Source of the DNA: an uncultured Prevotella sp.
Lineage (GTDB): Bacteria > Bacteroidota > Bacteroidia > Bacteroidales > Bacteroidaceae
Assembly: GCA_900316295.1 (NCBI GenBank)
Contig: ONCJ01000001.1
Location: 124,001 to 188,000 of the forward strand
Length of the DNA stretch: 64,000 nucleotides
Reading direction: 5' to 3'
Below, piece after piece: positions 1-9,229 of this stretch. A program made the translations under genes and the position numbers. Numbering within the stretch: the first letter of the stretch is position 1; each line of letters starts with the position of its first letter. Under the pieces are notes generated by a model. It was not told the origin of the DNA. It did no database searches and saw nothing but the letters and a program-made list of their open reading frames with translations.

Positions 1-308
1 TTGCACAACTCTGACGGGGTGAGCGAGGAAAGTATCATCCTCGCTGTGTTAGCTCCAACTCCGCTGACGGTGATAAGCTGACGGTAGAGGTCCCTTTCCT
101 GCTTGCTATAGAAGCCATAAAGGGTAAACGAGTCATCCCTGCCACCAGTGACAAGCGACTCATGGACATAGAGTTTAACATCCGTCTTGCCCTGAATGGC
201 AGCGTATGTATTGAGCGAAATGTTTAGCGCATACCCAACCCCACTGGTCTCTACGACAGCAAGCGCTGGCGTCAGCTCGGTGAGTGCGCCCTTGATATAT
301 TCTATCAT
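1..308 (-). CDS. ruvA: Holliday junction branch migration protein RuvA (5' part, runs off window)
   Basis: Reading the complement from the ATG at 306-308 gives an open frame to the window edge, about 102 codons. It begins [15 protein letters not shown], and further on has [16 protein letters not shown] and [16 protein letters not shown]. This matches RuvA: an N-terminal OB-fold, then the first helix-hairpin-helix motif (GVGANTA) that binds DNA. RuvA tetramers hold the four-way junction while RuvB drives branch migration. Only the N-terminal half is present. It is divergent from ddh, and the roughly 200-bp gap between them carries the ddh promoter. No promoter for ruvA itself was recognised. 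Confidence 0.93.
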   Translation of the reverse strand, partial: MIEYIKGALTELTPALAVVETSGVGYALNISLNTYAAIQGKTDVKLYVHESLVTGGRDDSFTLYGFYSKQERDLYRQLITVSGVGANTARMILSSLTPSELC

Positions 309-460
309 AACAACAAAAAAATTTATCCCCACACATTATTATAATGCTGAAGATGTGTATATATACGTTTTAACTAACGATTACACCTCCGTTTTTATTG
401 CATCTCAACGCATACAAATAAAAAAAATGACAAAACGTTAGGATATTAAAGAAAAATATG

Positions 461-468
461 TACTTTTG
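461..468 (+). promoter_or_regulatory. -7 box TACTTTTG of the ddh promoter
   Basis: TACTTTTG fits the Bacteroidota -7 consensus TAnnTTTG. It sits 43 bp before the ddh ATG. The -33 element is not clear. The rest of the ruvA-ddh gap (309-511) is AT-rich and shows no gene. Confidence 0.6.
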
Positions 469-511
469 CAACCGAAAAGAAAGAAACAGTAACTAAATAT
501 CACGAAAAGAC

Positions 512-1411
512 ATGAAAAAGATTAGAGCAGCCGTCGTAGGTTACGGCAACATTGGCAAGTTTACCATTGAGGCTCTTGAGGCCTCAGCCGATTTTGAGAT
601 AGCAGGTGTTGTACGTCGCAAAGGAGCGGAGGACAAGCCGGCAGAACTGGAACCATACGACGTAGTGAAGGACATCAAGGAACTGAAGGATGTGGACGTA
701 GCCATCCTCGCCACTCCCACACGTTCATGTCCTGAATATGCCAAATCTATAATTCCTCAGGGCATCAATACCGTCGACTCTTATGACATACACACTGGCA
801 TACTCGACTATCGTCAGGAGATGATGCCTATCTGCAAGGAAGCGGGCAAGGTAAGCGTCATTGCCGCAGGATGGGATCCAGGAAGTGACTCTGTGGTGCG
901 CACCCTGATGCAAAGTCTTGCTCCGAAGGGACTGTCATACACCAACTTCGGCCCTGGAATGTCAATGGGACACAGTGTGTGTGTACGCTCTAAGGATGGT
1001 GTTAAGGATGCTTTGTCAATGACCATTCCTCTGGGTGAAGGCATCCATCGCCGTATGGTATACGTAGAGTTGGAAGAGGGTGCTAAGCTCGAAGACGTGA
1101 CAAAAGCAATCAAGGCAGACCCATATTTTGCCAACGACGAGACTCACGTATTCGCCGTTCCGTCAGTTGATGAGGTGAAGGATATGGGTCACGGAGTAAA
1201 CCTCGTACGCAAGGGTGTGAGCGGTAAGACTCAGAACCAGCGACTGGAATTCAACATGAGCATCAACAACCCCGCACTCACCGCACAGGTTTTGGTCAAT
1301 GTTGCTCGTGCCTCCATGCGCCTACAGCCTGGATGCTACACCATGGTGGAGATTCCTGTCATCGACATGCTACCAGGAAGCCGTGAGGAACTTATCCCGC
1401 ATCTTGTATAA
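512..1411 (+). CDS. ddh: meso-diaminopimelate D-dehydrogenase
   Basis: This 299-residue enzyme makes meso-diaminopimelate directly from tetrahydrodipicolinate, NADPH and ammonia. That is the one-step branch of lysine and peptidoglycan precursor synthesis. The N-terminus has the nucleotide-binding turn VVGYGNIG (residues 8-15). The middle has the substrate-domain segments AAGWDPGSDS and NFGPGMSMGHS, typical of Ddh. Length matches the family. A TACTTTTG promoter lies upstream and a clear hairpin terminator downstream, so it is probably a single-gene transcript. The aspartate-pathway gene asd is in the same window (58078-59091) but not linked. Confidence 0.93.
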   Translation: MKKIRAAVVGYGNIGKFTIEALEASADFEIAGVVRRKGAEDKPAELEPYDVVKDIKELKDVDVAILATPTRSCPEYAKSIIPQGINTVDSYDIHTGILDYRQEMMPICKEAGKVSVIAAGWDPGSDSVVRTLMQSLAPKGLSYTNFGPGMSMGHSVCVRSKDGVKDALSMTIPLGEGIHRRMVYVELEEGAKLEDVTKAIKADPYFANDETHVFAVPSVDEVKDMGHGVNLVRKGVSGKTQNQRLEFNMSINNPALTAQVLVNVARASMRLQPGCYTMVEIPVIDMLPGSREELIPHLV

Positions 1412-1450
1412 AGAGGTGAGAAGTGATAGGAGAGAGAATTTGTTATACAA

Positions 1451-1486
1451 AAAACCTCTGTATCTCTTTCGAGATATGGAGGTTTT
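1451..1486 (+). terminator. Rho-independent terminator after ddh
   Basis: AAAACCTCTGTATCTC (1451-1466) pairs with GAGATATGGAGGTTTT (1471-1486) through a TTTC loop, with two wobble or mismatch positions, and ends in a T run. It stands 40 bp after the ddh stop and directly abuts the promoter of the next gene. Confidence 0.8.
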
Positions 1487-1489
1487 TCA

Positions 1490-1497
1490 TATCTTTG
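1490..1497 (+). promoter_or_regulatory. -7 box TATCTTTG, five bases before the next ATG
   Basis: TATCTTTG is a perfect -7 match. The ATG of the following membrane-protein gene begins at 1503, so the mRNA would have almost no leader. The expected -33 position falls in the loop of the ddh terminator (TTTC, 1467-1470). Confidence 0.6.
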
Positions 1498-1502
1498 CGC
1501 CC

Positions 1503-3998
1503 ATGTTACGAAAAATATCTACAACCTGCCTGTTAGTATTTTGCACTATTACAGGCTTCGCACAGTCTACAATTACTGGAGTATTAAAGGATTCACTGAC
1601 ACAAGAAGGCGAGCCATATGCCACAATCAGAGTATATAAGGGTCAAAACCAAAAAGAGCCCGTGGCTATGGGAGTGAGCGGACTGGAAGGCGAATTCCAA
1701 CAAAAAGTAAGCGGCAAAGGCAAATACACCATCACCTTCAACTCGGTGGGGCGCAAAGAGATAAGACGTGCCGTAACGCTCGACGACAAGTCTACCATCG
1801 ACCTTGGCACACTGTGGATAACTGACGATGCCCAGCAGCTGCAGGGCGTAGACGTGGTGGCACAGAAGCCACTGGTAAAGATGGAAACCGACAAGATGAC
1901 CTACAACGTTCAGGATGACGTAGAGGCAAAATCGGCAACTGTGCTCGACATGCTCAGGAAGGTACCAATGGTGACGGTGGACGGTCAGGACAACATCACC
2001 GTCAACGGTTCCAGCTCGTTTAAGATATATGTCAATGGTAAGCCGAACATGATGTTCAACTCTAATCCATCACAAATATTCAAGGCTATGCCTGCCTCAA
2101 TGGTGAAAAACATAGAGGTTATCACCAATCCTGGTGCGAAGTATGACGCAGAGGGTACGGGTGGAGTGCTGAACCTCACGATGGTGGGACAAGGCGAGAG
2201 CCAAGCACAGATAAACGGCATCAACGGCAACATACGCCTCGACGCAGGAAATAAGGGTACGGGCATAGGTACCTTCCTGAGTGGACAATACGGGAAGTTC
2301 TCGTTCTCACTGAACGGCATCATCAACAACGGACGTACGAAAGGAACAGAGGTCGAGATAGAACGTAAGAACATGACCAACGGTTCGAGCTACATGCTAC
2401 GTCAGAAAGGTGACACCCGCATGCTCTTCGGCATGACAAACCTGAACATGAGCTACGAAATAGACACGATGTCGACCATCGGACTCTCTGCGGGATTCCA
2501 TAGCTGGGGAATGAAGAACACAGGTAAACCGACAACCACCATTAGCGATGCTCTGGGCGACAGCTACACATACGGAGAGGACTCACGTACAAAAAACAGG
2601 AACAACTCTCTGGAGGCAAGCCTGGACTATCAGCGTTTCCTAAACAAGGCTCGCACCAGCAGCATCTCGTTGATCTATCAGTTCAACTATGACCCCACAC
2701 GCAACAACAGCTCCAACATAATAGAATGGGTAGAGGATGATGACCTGACTACGGATATGCTTCCAGACCGTTTCTCCGACTCTCGCGAGAAGACCATAAC
2801 CCACGTGGCACAAGCTGACTATACCACGCCACTGGCTGAAAACCATAAACTGAACACTGGCGTAAAGCTGACACACCGCAACAGTAGCAGCGATGCTTCG
2901 TTCAAGACAAATATCTTCATGTACGACCCGCTATCATCGACATCTAGTGAGCAGGATGTTGTCTCCTATTCCAAGCACAAACATACAGATGACATCATGG
3001 CAGGATATGCCGAATATGAGGGAAAGTTCGGAAAGTTCGGAGCTAAGGCGGGACTGCGCTATGAGCATACATGGCAAAAGGTGGAGTTCCGCACTGACGA
3101 CGGTGAGGATTTCCATAAAGACTACGGCAATCTGGTGCCTACAGCCAGCCTGAGTTGGCAGATGTTGTCGTTTGCCAACCTCGGTCTGACATACAACATG
3201 CGTATCTCACGCCCAGGCATCAGCTATCTCAACCCATATATCGACCGCTCATCGACATCAGCCATCACATACGGTAACCCGAACCTCTCCGCAGAGAAGT
3301 CTCACCAGATTGGACTGGTATACAACATGTATACTCCTATGTTCATGGCAAATGTAAACGTCCGACAGAACATCAATAACAACGCCATATCCCAATACTC
3401 CTTCTACGACGACGAAGGACTACTCAACACCACCTATGGCAACATCATGCGCCAACGGTCTACGACGATGAGCATCTGGGCAAGTCTGATGCTGTCGAAG
3501 AAGACACGCATCTTCATGAACGCCGGAGGCGGCTACTTCCATATGGAGTCGAGAGCAGAAGAGTCCAGAAATCACGGATGGCAAGGCAATCTTATGGCGG
3601 GCATCCAACAGACGCTACCATGGGATCTGAAGCTAAACACATTCTTCATCACCAACTCTAAGAAATACTCCTTGCAGGGATGGTCGACGGGCTTTAACAT
3701 GGTAATGGCAAGCCTGAGCAAGTCGCTGCTTAATGACAAACTGGACATCGGCATACGAGGTATGACTGGTCTTCGTAAGGGTGGACGATTCTACTTCGAC
3801 AGCTATAGCAGCGGCAGGGACTTCCAGAACCACCAATCGACACACGTACCCGTAGCAAATGTGACACTGAGCATCACATGGAATTTCGGAAACTCAAAGG
3901 TGAAGGCTAAGACCAAGACCACACGAGTAGAGGACGACACCGTGAACCAAACCAACAGCATGGAGCAGATGGGCAACATGCAGGGACAGGGAATGTAA
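1503..3998 (+). CDS. TonB-dependent-receptor-like outer-membrane beta-barrel protein
   Basis: The frame is open from 1299, but the start at 1503 is preferred: it follows a -7 box and opens a good signal peptide, MLRKISTTCLLVFCTITGFAQ minus its last residue. The product is 831 residues. After the signal comes a carboxypeptidase-regulatory-like beta-sandwich (about 22-110), then a plug-like region (VEVITNPGAKYDAEGTGGV is typical), then a long barrel rich in alternating aromatic strands. This resembles the Bacteroidota outer-membrane beta-barrel family of PF14905 type. Barrels of this kind import or bind unknown substrates with TonB energy. No SusD partner adjoins it. The C-terminus ends in a Met/Gln/Gly-rich tail rather than a typical final aromatic strand. 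The substrate cannot be inferred. Confidence 0.85.
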   Translation: MLRKISTTCLLVFCTITGFAQSTITGVLKDSLTQEGEPYATIRVYKGQNQKEPVAMGVSGLEGEFQQKVSGKGKYTITFNSVGRKEIRRAVTLDDKSTIDLGTLWITDDAQQLQGVDVVAQKPLVKMETDKMTYNVQDDVEAKSATVLDMLRKVPMVTVDGQDNITVNGSSSFKIYVNGKPNMMFNSNPSQIFKAMPASMVKNIEVITNPGAKYDAEGTGGVLNLTMVGQGESQAQINGINGNIRLDAGNKGTGIGTFLSGQYGKFSFSLNGIINNGRTKGTEVEIERKNMTNGSSYMLRQKGDTRMLFGMTNLNMSYEIDTMSTIGLSAGFHSWGMKNTGKPTTTISDALGDSYTYGEDSRTKNRNNSLEASLDYQRFLNKARTSSISLIYQFNYDPTRNNSSNIIEWVEDDDLTTDMLPDRFSDSREKTITHVAQADYTTPLAENHKLNTGVKLTHRNSSSDASFKTNIFMYDPLSSTSSEQDVVSYSKHKHTDDIMAGYAEYEGKFGKFGAKAGLRYEHTWQKVEFRTDDGEDFHKDYGNLVPTASLSWQMLSFANLGLTYNMRISRPGISYLNPYIDRSSTSAITYGNPNLSAEKSHQIGLVYNMYTPMFMANVNVRQNINNNAISQYSFYDDEGLLNTTYGNIMRQRSTTMSIWASLMLSKKTRIFMNAGGGYFHMESRAEESRNHGWQGNLMAGIQQTLPWDLKLNTFFITNSKKYSLQGWSTGFNMVMASLSKSLLNDKLDIGIRGMTGLRKGGRFYFDSYSSGRDFQNHQSTHVPVANVTLSITWNFGNSKVKAKTKTTRVEDDTVNQTNSMEQMGNMQGQGM

Positions 3999-3999
3999 A

Positions 4000-4025
4000 A
4001 AAGCCCCCAAAAGGGGCTTTTTTTA
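4000..4025. terminator. Hairpin terminator between convergent genes
   Basis: GCCCC (4003-4007) pairs with GGGGC (4013-4017), flanked by A and T runs on both sides, so it can stop both the + strand barrel gene and the - strand susD-like gene. Confidence 0.85.
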
Positions 4026-4059
4026 GTTTTTAGTTTCTTGGTTTTTGAGAAGTAGAGGC

Positions 4060-5622
4060 TTAATACCCTGGATTCTGCTTCAGATTAGGATTGGTATCCA
4101 GAGCATACTGCGGTATCGGGAAGAGGCATGTATGACCATCGCTCTCATCGACACGAGCATTAGGCAGCGCCTCGCTCTGATATTTACCATAACGTATCAT
4201 GTCATTACGACGCCAGCCCTCCCACGCCAGTTCTATGAGTCGTTCATCATAGATATTGTCGAGTGTGGCAGGACGTGACGGCATTTTGGCACGCTCACGT
4301 ATGCGATCCAACTCTGCTTGTCCGCTCTGTCCCAGTCTGACCTTTGCCTCAGCCTGCATCAGCAGCACATCTGCATAACGGAAGAGTACGATATCATTGT
4401 CAACCAGCGTACCCTTGCCATTGCTGTTCCTGTCCAGCTCGTACTTGTACATACGTGCACCAGCCGTCTCCAGATGCTCGCTACCCTTCATGTCGTATTT
4501 GATTTCCCAAGGATAATACCTCAGATTCTCACCATTACGGTCGCTCACCAGTCGCGAATTATAGTCGAAAGCCATTCGTCCCCAGTAGTTTAGTGAGAAT
4601 CGCTTATCCTCGTCAGGCTCCTCGAAGTGGTTCACCCGCAGCACCGTCAGGGTGGCACTCGACCCGTTCTCGCCCAGATAGCCACACGCATCGGCATGTC
4701 TCCAGTGCATCGACCGTATCATGTTCTGCTGCAGATTGGTGTAGAGCACCCTGTCCATAGGTATGATCCATATATTCTCAACGCTTCCCTCATTGTTTAC
4801 AGCGAAACAGTTGATGTAGTCAGGTTCCAGTTGGTAATTCATTTCTCCTATCAACTCACAGTAGTGTAGAGCCTTGTCATACGCTGGAGCTGCCCCATAG
4901 ACCTCAGCATTCAGATATAGCTTGGCAAGCACAAAACAAGCCACCGCCTGAGTCACTCGCCCGTAGTTCACTCCGACGGAGCCACTAAATTGTTTTACCA
5001 GATACGGCAAATTTTTGGTCAGTTCGTCTCTGACAAACTCGAACACATCGAGGCGTGTGTTTTGTGTCACCTCGTTCATCGAGACGTCTGTCTGGGTGAC
5101 GATAGGTACATTGCCAAAGAGATCGAGCAGATACCAATAGTATATGGCACGCAGACTGCGCACCTCGGCGGCATAGCGGTCGTACTCAAATCCTGAAAGC
5201 AGGTACTTGTATTTTTCTAATGTCTCGAGCGACCGATTGCACAGCGCTATCACCTTATACAGATAGATCCATGAGTTTTTTATCACCTCATGTCCTGCCG
5301 ACCAGTTATGGAAATACAGCTGTTGCCACATGCCGCTGTCAAACCAGTCTACGCCACGTGTGGGGATGATGGCCTCATCAGAGCCGAAGGTCTGTAGGTC
5401 ATACACGCCACGGCATGTACCCTGCAATCCCTGTCCGTCAGTATTGCCTCCCACGTATCCGTAGAGCGAAGCCACAGCATGCTGGTATAATGCTTCGCCA
5501 GAGGTAAATATCTTCTCCTCTTCTATTTGTGATGTAGGAGACTCGTTGAGCGAGCAGCTACACACCATCAGGCTTACCGATAATATCAAAACGTAAGGAA
5601 TGCTTTTTATCTTGAGTGTCAT
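4060..5622 (-). CDS. SusD/RagB-family nutrient-binding outer-membrane lipoprotein
   Basis: Start chosen at 5622 (MTLKIKSIPYVLIL...), which gives a lipoprotein signal with Cys23 in VCSC; the frame runs further upstream without such a signal. The product is 520 residues, normal for SusD. It contains the TPR-rich fold signs (AEVRSLRAIYYWYLLDLFGNVP) and the C-terminal ADVLLMQAEAKVRLG and RRNDMIRYGKY segments typical of RagB/SusD. SusD lids the SusC barrel and captures glycans or peptides at the cell surface. It follows susC by 38 bp in the same operon. No glycoside hydrolase, sulfatase or peptidase is next to the pair, so the ligand is unknown. Confidence 0.93.
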   Translation of the reverse strand: MTLKIKSIPYVLILSVSLMVCSCSLNESPTSQIEEEKIFTSGEALYQHAVASLYGYVGGNTDGQGLQGTCRGVYDLQTFGSDEAIIPTRGVDWFDSGMWQQLYFHNWSAGHEVIKNSWIYLYKVIALCNRSLETLEKYKYLLSGFEYDRYAAEVRSLRAIYYWYLLDLFGNVPIVTQTDVSMNEVTQNTRLDVFEFVRDELTKNLPYLVKQFSGSVGVNYGRVTQAVACFVLAKLYLNAEVYGAAPAYDKALHYCELIGEMNYQLEPDYINCFAVNNEGSVENIWIIPMDRVLYTNLQQNMIRSMHWRHADACGYLGENGSSATLTVLRVNHFEEPDEDKRFSLNYWGRMAFDYNSRLVSDRNGENLRYYPWEIKYDMKGSEHLETAGARMYKYELDRNSNGKGTLVDNDIVLFRYADVLLMQAEAKVRLGQSGQAELDRIRERAKMPSRPATLDNIYDERLIELAWEGWRRNDMIRYGKYQSEALPNARVDESDGHTCLFPIPQYALDTNPNLKQNPGY

Positions 5623-5659
5623 AGTCGTAGGATTTCTAAATGGTTGGCATTGCTTTTTA

Positions 5660-8350
5660 TCAGAACTGTATGCTGATTCCCATTGAGTAGGTGCGATATG
5701 GCGGAATGATATTCTTGTCGTCAACGCCTAACGTACCATTCATCACGCTGCTGTTGACGAGCGGAGTCAGTCCGCTATATTTGGTGAAGGTATACAGGTT
5801 GTTGACTGATGCAGACACTCTGAGCGACTGGATGTATGGTGAGCTGATGGGAATGTTCCATCCTATGGTGACATAGTCTATATTGAGGTAGTCGCCACGT
5901 TCCAGATAGTAGTCGCTCAGGGCTTGTGCCTGTATATTCTTCTCAGGTGCTCCCACCATCACATTGTAGTTGGGCACCGACAATACATTCATGTATGTCA
6001 GTTTCGTACCATTGAATATCTTATGTCCGAAGGCTCCGTTGACTTGCATGGCGATGTCCCACTGCCGGTAACGGAAGGCTATGTTCGAGCCTAACCGCAT
6101 CTTTGGCATAGCCTGTCCGCAGACATACTTCTCACTGGTGATATCGTATGTGCCTCTACCTTCCTCGTCGTATTTCACACCCTTACAGTGTGGCAGGTAG
6201 AACACTCCTAAGGGCTGCCCCACCATCTGGAACACCACGTTGTTGCCACCATGGAATCCTGCACCACTGACGCCTGCCACACCTTTCGAGGCAGGTGCCG
6301 TGAGGTGTTGTCCGCGGTAGTCGCCATCGAGTGATACGAGTTTGTTCCTCTCGAACGACATATTCATACCTACGTGCAGCTCCATGTCTTTTGTACTTAA
6401 TGGCGTGATGCCAAATCCCAACTCGAAACCACTGTTGCGCATAGTACCGAGGTTAGCTAGCATCTTGTCGTAGATGAATGGTGGCACTGGCACATCATAT
6501 ATATACAACATGTCGCTTATCTTCGACTGGTAATAGTCCATCGACAGCGCTATCCTTTTCTCCCAGAACGAGGCGTTCAGTCCGATATTGAATGTCCTCT
6601 TCACCTCCCATTTCAGGTCGGGGTTGGCATTACGAATAACGTCGAGGGTGGTGGTGGTTCTTCCGTTCACATTGATGACACCATTGGGTGCCACCAGCTG
6701 CATGGAGTTATAGGCATCGATACCACCAAGATTTCCGCTGACACCATATCCCATGCGTACCTTGAAGTTGTCTACCACATCGTATATCCAGCCCTCATAA
6801 TGGTGTTTAGCCAGACTCTTATCCCAAATCACCCACGATCCGCTCACCGACGGGAAGAATCCCCAACGATTGTTACGTCCCACCTTCGACGAACCGTCGG
6901 CACGAGCATTCACCGAAAGCGTGTAGCGTTTCATCAGAGTATACTTTGCACTGAAGAGGAATGAAGACAGACGGGAGTCTTGTGCAAACGAGCCCGTACC
7001 TGTCCATAGGCGTTCTGAACCTATCGCAAGATTGTCATAGCCGAAGGCCTCGGTAGCGAGGTTGGAGGCTGTGACATGAAAGCCTTTTGACTCCACGCTC
7101 TGTCGCTCACCCATGGCAAAGAGGTTGAGTGATGAGTTACGGAAGTCGAATGTCTTAGAAATAGATATATTTGCCAGCACTTCCTCTGACTTACCGTCGG
7201 CACGATAGACCTCACCATTATATATATGGGCATTGTCGGTATCGTTGTATGAATAGCTGCCAAAGAGGGTCATCAGTATGCCATAGCCCAAGTCTATCTT
7301 TGCCCTGATGTGGGCATTAAGGTGGGCATAGTCCTCGTCGTCCTTCATGGCGAGCATCGCCCCAGGATTGTTGATCCACGGTGCCTCGGGTATGTATGTA
7401 AAGTCGCCATTGTCACCACGCTCAGCTGACACAGTGGGGTTGAAAGCTTCAGCCGAGTACAACAGTTTCTGAAGGAAGGGTATGCGGTTGGCCTTCTGTA
7501 TGCTACCAAAGACGCCAAGGTCGAATGTCACTCTGTTGTCGAATGCCTTCTGCATCATGTCCACCTTGGCAATATAATTACGCAATCGGTTGGTCTTTAT
7601 CACTGTCCTGTGGTCCATCAGACCCAGTGACACACGATAGTTGCTGTCGTCAGTACCTCCGCCGAATGCCACATGATGATGCTGAACGGTACCTGTTCTG
7701 AGTATACCCTTCTGATGGTTTACGTTCTGATTACCGTCCACCAGTCCCAGTCCCATACGTTCTGCCTGCCGTCTGAACTCGTCAGCCGAGAGCATGTTCA
7801 GCTTCTTATATACCGATTCAAAACCGAAGTTGCCATCGTATGAGATATGAAACTTTCCACCTTTACCACGCTTCGTAGCCACCTGTATCACACCTGAGGC
7901 TCCACGGCTACCATACTGTGATGTCTCGGCAGGGTCTTTCAGGACGGTGAACGACTCAATGTCGGCAGGATAGACCGTAGAAAGCGTAGACAGGTCGCTT
8001 GCCACCCCATCGATAATCACCAGAGGGTCGTTACCACCAGTCAGCGAGGTGGTACCACGCACACGCACCGCACTCATCATCACCTCCTGATTGACATTGG
8101 TCTGCACCTGAACACCTGCCGTCTGTCCGTTCAGCACGTCGAGGGCAGAGTTCACCATACCCTTTTTCATCTGCTTCTCGTCCACCTTGCCCGTAGAGAG
8201 AGAGTCGACAGACACCTGGGCACGAAGGACCATAGGAAAGAGGAGGAAGAATATACACACCAGAGAAAGAAGGTGCAAATTCCTCCCTTTATGGGAGTGG
8301 AGTGAAGAGAGAAGGTTGGCAGAAGATAGGGGTGTATATCGGTTGTTCAT
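5660..8350 (-). CDS. SusC/RagA-family TonB-linked outer-membrane protein, lacking the N-terminal regulatory domain
   Basis: An 896-residue protein from the ATG at 8350; an alternative ATG at 8386 adds 12 residues. After a signal peptide ending near LLFPMVLRAQ, the plug domain begins almost at once (SALDVLNGQTAGVQV, then VRVRGTTSLTGGNDPLVIID and YGSRGASGVIQVATKRG). The carboxypeptidase-regulatory-like domain and TonB-box region usual at the start of SusC are absent. The barrel ends YRTYSMGISIQF with a terminal Phe. It forms a SusCD importer with the downstream gene. A short repeat with a CTCCC/GGGAG hairpin lies inside the signal-peptide code (8281-8340). No regulator is adjacent; queC lies upstream on the same strand. 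Confidence 0.92.
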   Translation of the reverse strand: MNNRYTPLSSANLLSSLHSHKGRNLHLLSLVCIFFLLFPMVLRAQVSVDSLSTGKVDEKQMKKGMVNSALDVLNGQTAGVQVQTNVNQEVMMSAVRVRGTTSLTGGNDPLVIIDGVASDLSTLSTVYPADIESFTVLKDPAETSQYGSRGASGVIQVATKRGKGGKFHISYDGNFGFESVYKKLNMLSADEFRRQAERMGLGLVDGNQNVNHQKGILRTGTVQHHHVAFGGGTDDSNYRVSLGLMDHRTVIKTNRLRNYIAKVDMMQKAFDNRVTFDLGVFGSIQKANRIPFLQKLLYSAEAFNPTVSAERGDNGDFTYIPEAPWINNPGAMLAMKDDEDYAHLNAHIRAKIDLGYGILMTLFGSYSYNDTDNAHIYNGEVYRADGKSEEVLANISISKTFDFRNSSLNLFAMGERQSVESKGFHVTASNLATEAFGYDNLAIGSERLWTGTGSFAQDSRLSSFLFSAKYTLMKRYTLSVNARADGSSKVGRNNRWGFFPSVSGSWVIWDKSLAKHHYEGWIYDVVDNFKVRMGYGVSGNLGGIDAYNSMQLVAPNGVINVNGRTTTTLDVIRNANPDLKWEVKRTFNIGLNASFWEKRIALSMDYYQSKISDMLYIYDVPVPPFIYDKMLANLGTMRNSGFELGFGITPLSTKDMELHVGMNMSFERNKLVSLDGDYRGQHLTAPASKGVAGVSGAGFHGGNNVVFQMVGQPLGVFYLPHCKGVKYDEEGRGTYDITSEKYVCGQAMPKMRLGSNIAFRYRQWDIAMQVNGAFGHKIFNGTKLTYMNVLSVPNYNVMVGAPEKNIQAQALSDYYLERGDYLNIDYVTIGWNIPISSPYIQSLRVSASVNNLYTFTKYSGLTPLVNSSVMNGTLGVDDKNIIPPYRTYSMGISIQF
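8281..8340 (-). repeat. REP-like palindromic repeat inside the susC signal-peptide code
   Basis: On the minus strand the stretch carries TATACACCCCTAT and CTCCC-ATAAA-GGGAG (hairpin 8283-8297). It resembles the element at 28911-28960, which also has TATATACTCCCC followed by a CTCC/GGAG hairpin. It is translated in frame ahead of the hydrophobic signal core. Confidence 0.5.
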
Positions 8351-8489
8351 AAACTTCAAGTAACTCAGGAATTTGCAGATTGTCATGGTATAGTCGGGGT
8401 TTATGGTTTTAGCTTAGCGTCAGGCTCCATCTCTTATCCTACATACAAACAGCATAGCCGACAGACTAAAGTCATCAGGGCGGCTACAC

Positions 8490-9167
8490 CTACGAAGAGC
8501 GAGACTGTTTCTCTCTGAGGTATTTCTCTAATCCCTCTCGTCTGAGTTTGCATGCAGGGCAATGTCCGCAACCGTCGCCCACGATGCCGTTGTAGCATGT
8601 CAGCGTCTTCTCACGTACCAGATCGAGCACTCCCAGCTTGTCCGCCAGTTCCCATGTCTGGGCTTTGTCTATCCACATCAGCGGTGTATGTATGACGAAC
8701 TGCTCATCCATAGCGAGGTTCAGTGTCACGTTGGCAGACTTGATGAAGGCATCCCTACAGTCGGGATAGCCGCTATAGTCGGTCTGCGAGACACCAGTGA
8801 CCAAGTGGTTGATACCTCTTTCTCTGGCAAAGACGGCAGCGATAGACAAGAAGAAGAGGTTACGACCAGGTACAAACGTGTTTGGCGGTCCGTCCTGTGG
8901 TTTCTCCTGATCCATCTCCATTGTGGTATCGGTCAGGGAGTTGCGCCCCAGCTCACCGATGAACGACACATCCATCTTGTGCCATTCCACACCAGCATTC
9001 GTGGCAATCTCTCGTGCCACCTCCACCTCCCGCACATGTTTCTGTCCGTAGATGAAGGTCAGAGCCTCCACCTTCTTAAAGTGTTTCAGTGCCCAGAAGA
9101 GGCACGTAGTGCTATCTTGTCCACCGCTAAACACAACGAGAGCGGTCTCTTTATTCATCGTTTTCAT
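8490..9167 (-). CDS. queC: 7-cyano-7-deazaguanine synthase QueC
   Basis: A 225-residue ATP- and ammonia-dependent enzyme that turns 7-carboxy-7-deazaguanine into preQ0, the base used for queuosine in tRNA. The PP-loop SGGQDS is at residues 14-19. The zinc site is formed by four Cys near the C-terminus (191, 200, 203 and 206, in [10 protein letters not shown]). [13 protein letters not shown] is also family-typical. MNK at 9158 is an alternative start. The other queuosine genes (queD, queE, queF) are not nearby. It stands between the DUF4421 gene and susC on the same strand, with a direct repeat of CGGGATACC just upstream (about 9186-9212). Confidence 0.95.
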   Translation of the reverse strand: MKTMNKETALVVFSGGQDSTTCLFWALKHFKKVEALTFIYGQKHVREVEVAREIATNAGVEWHKMDVSFIGELGRNSLTDTTMEMDQEKPQDGPPNTFVPGRNLFFLSIAAVFARERGINHLVTGVSQTDYSGYPDCRDAFIKSANVTLNLAMDEQFVIHTPLMWIDKAQTWELADKLGVLDLVREKTLTCYNGIVGDGCGHCPACKLRREGLEKYLREKQSRSS

Positions 9168-9229
9168 ATCTGTTTACTTTTTTTTCGGGATACCGTTATT
9201 CCGGGATACCGAGAATCGCAATTCCTCAT

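Noticed and set aside
196-441. 81-codon plus-strand frame at the window start
   Set aside because: It overlaps ruvA on the opposite strand, which is clearly real, and the rest is AT-rich intergenic DNA including the ddh promoter side.
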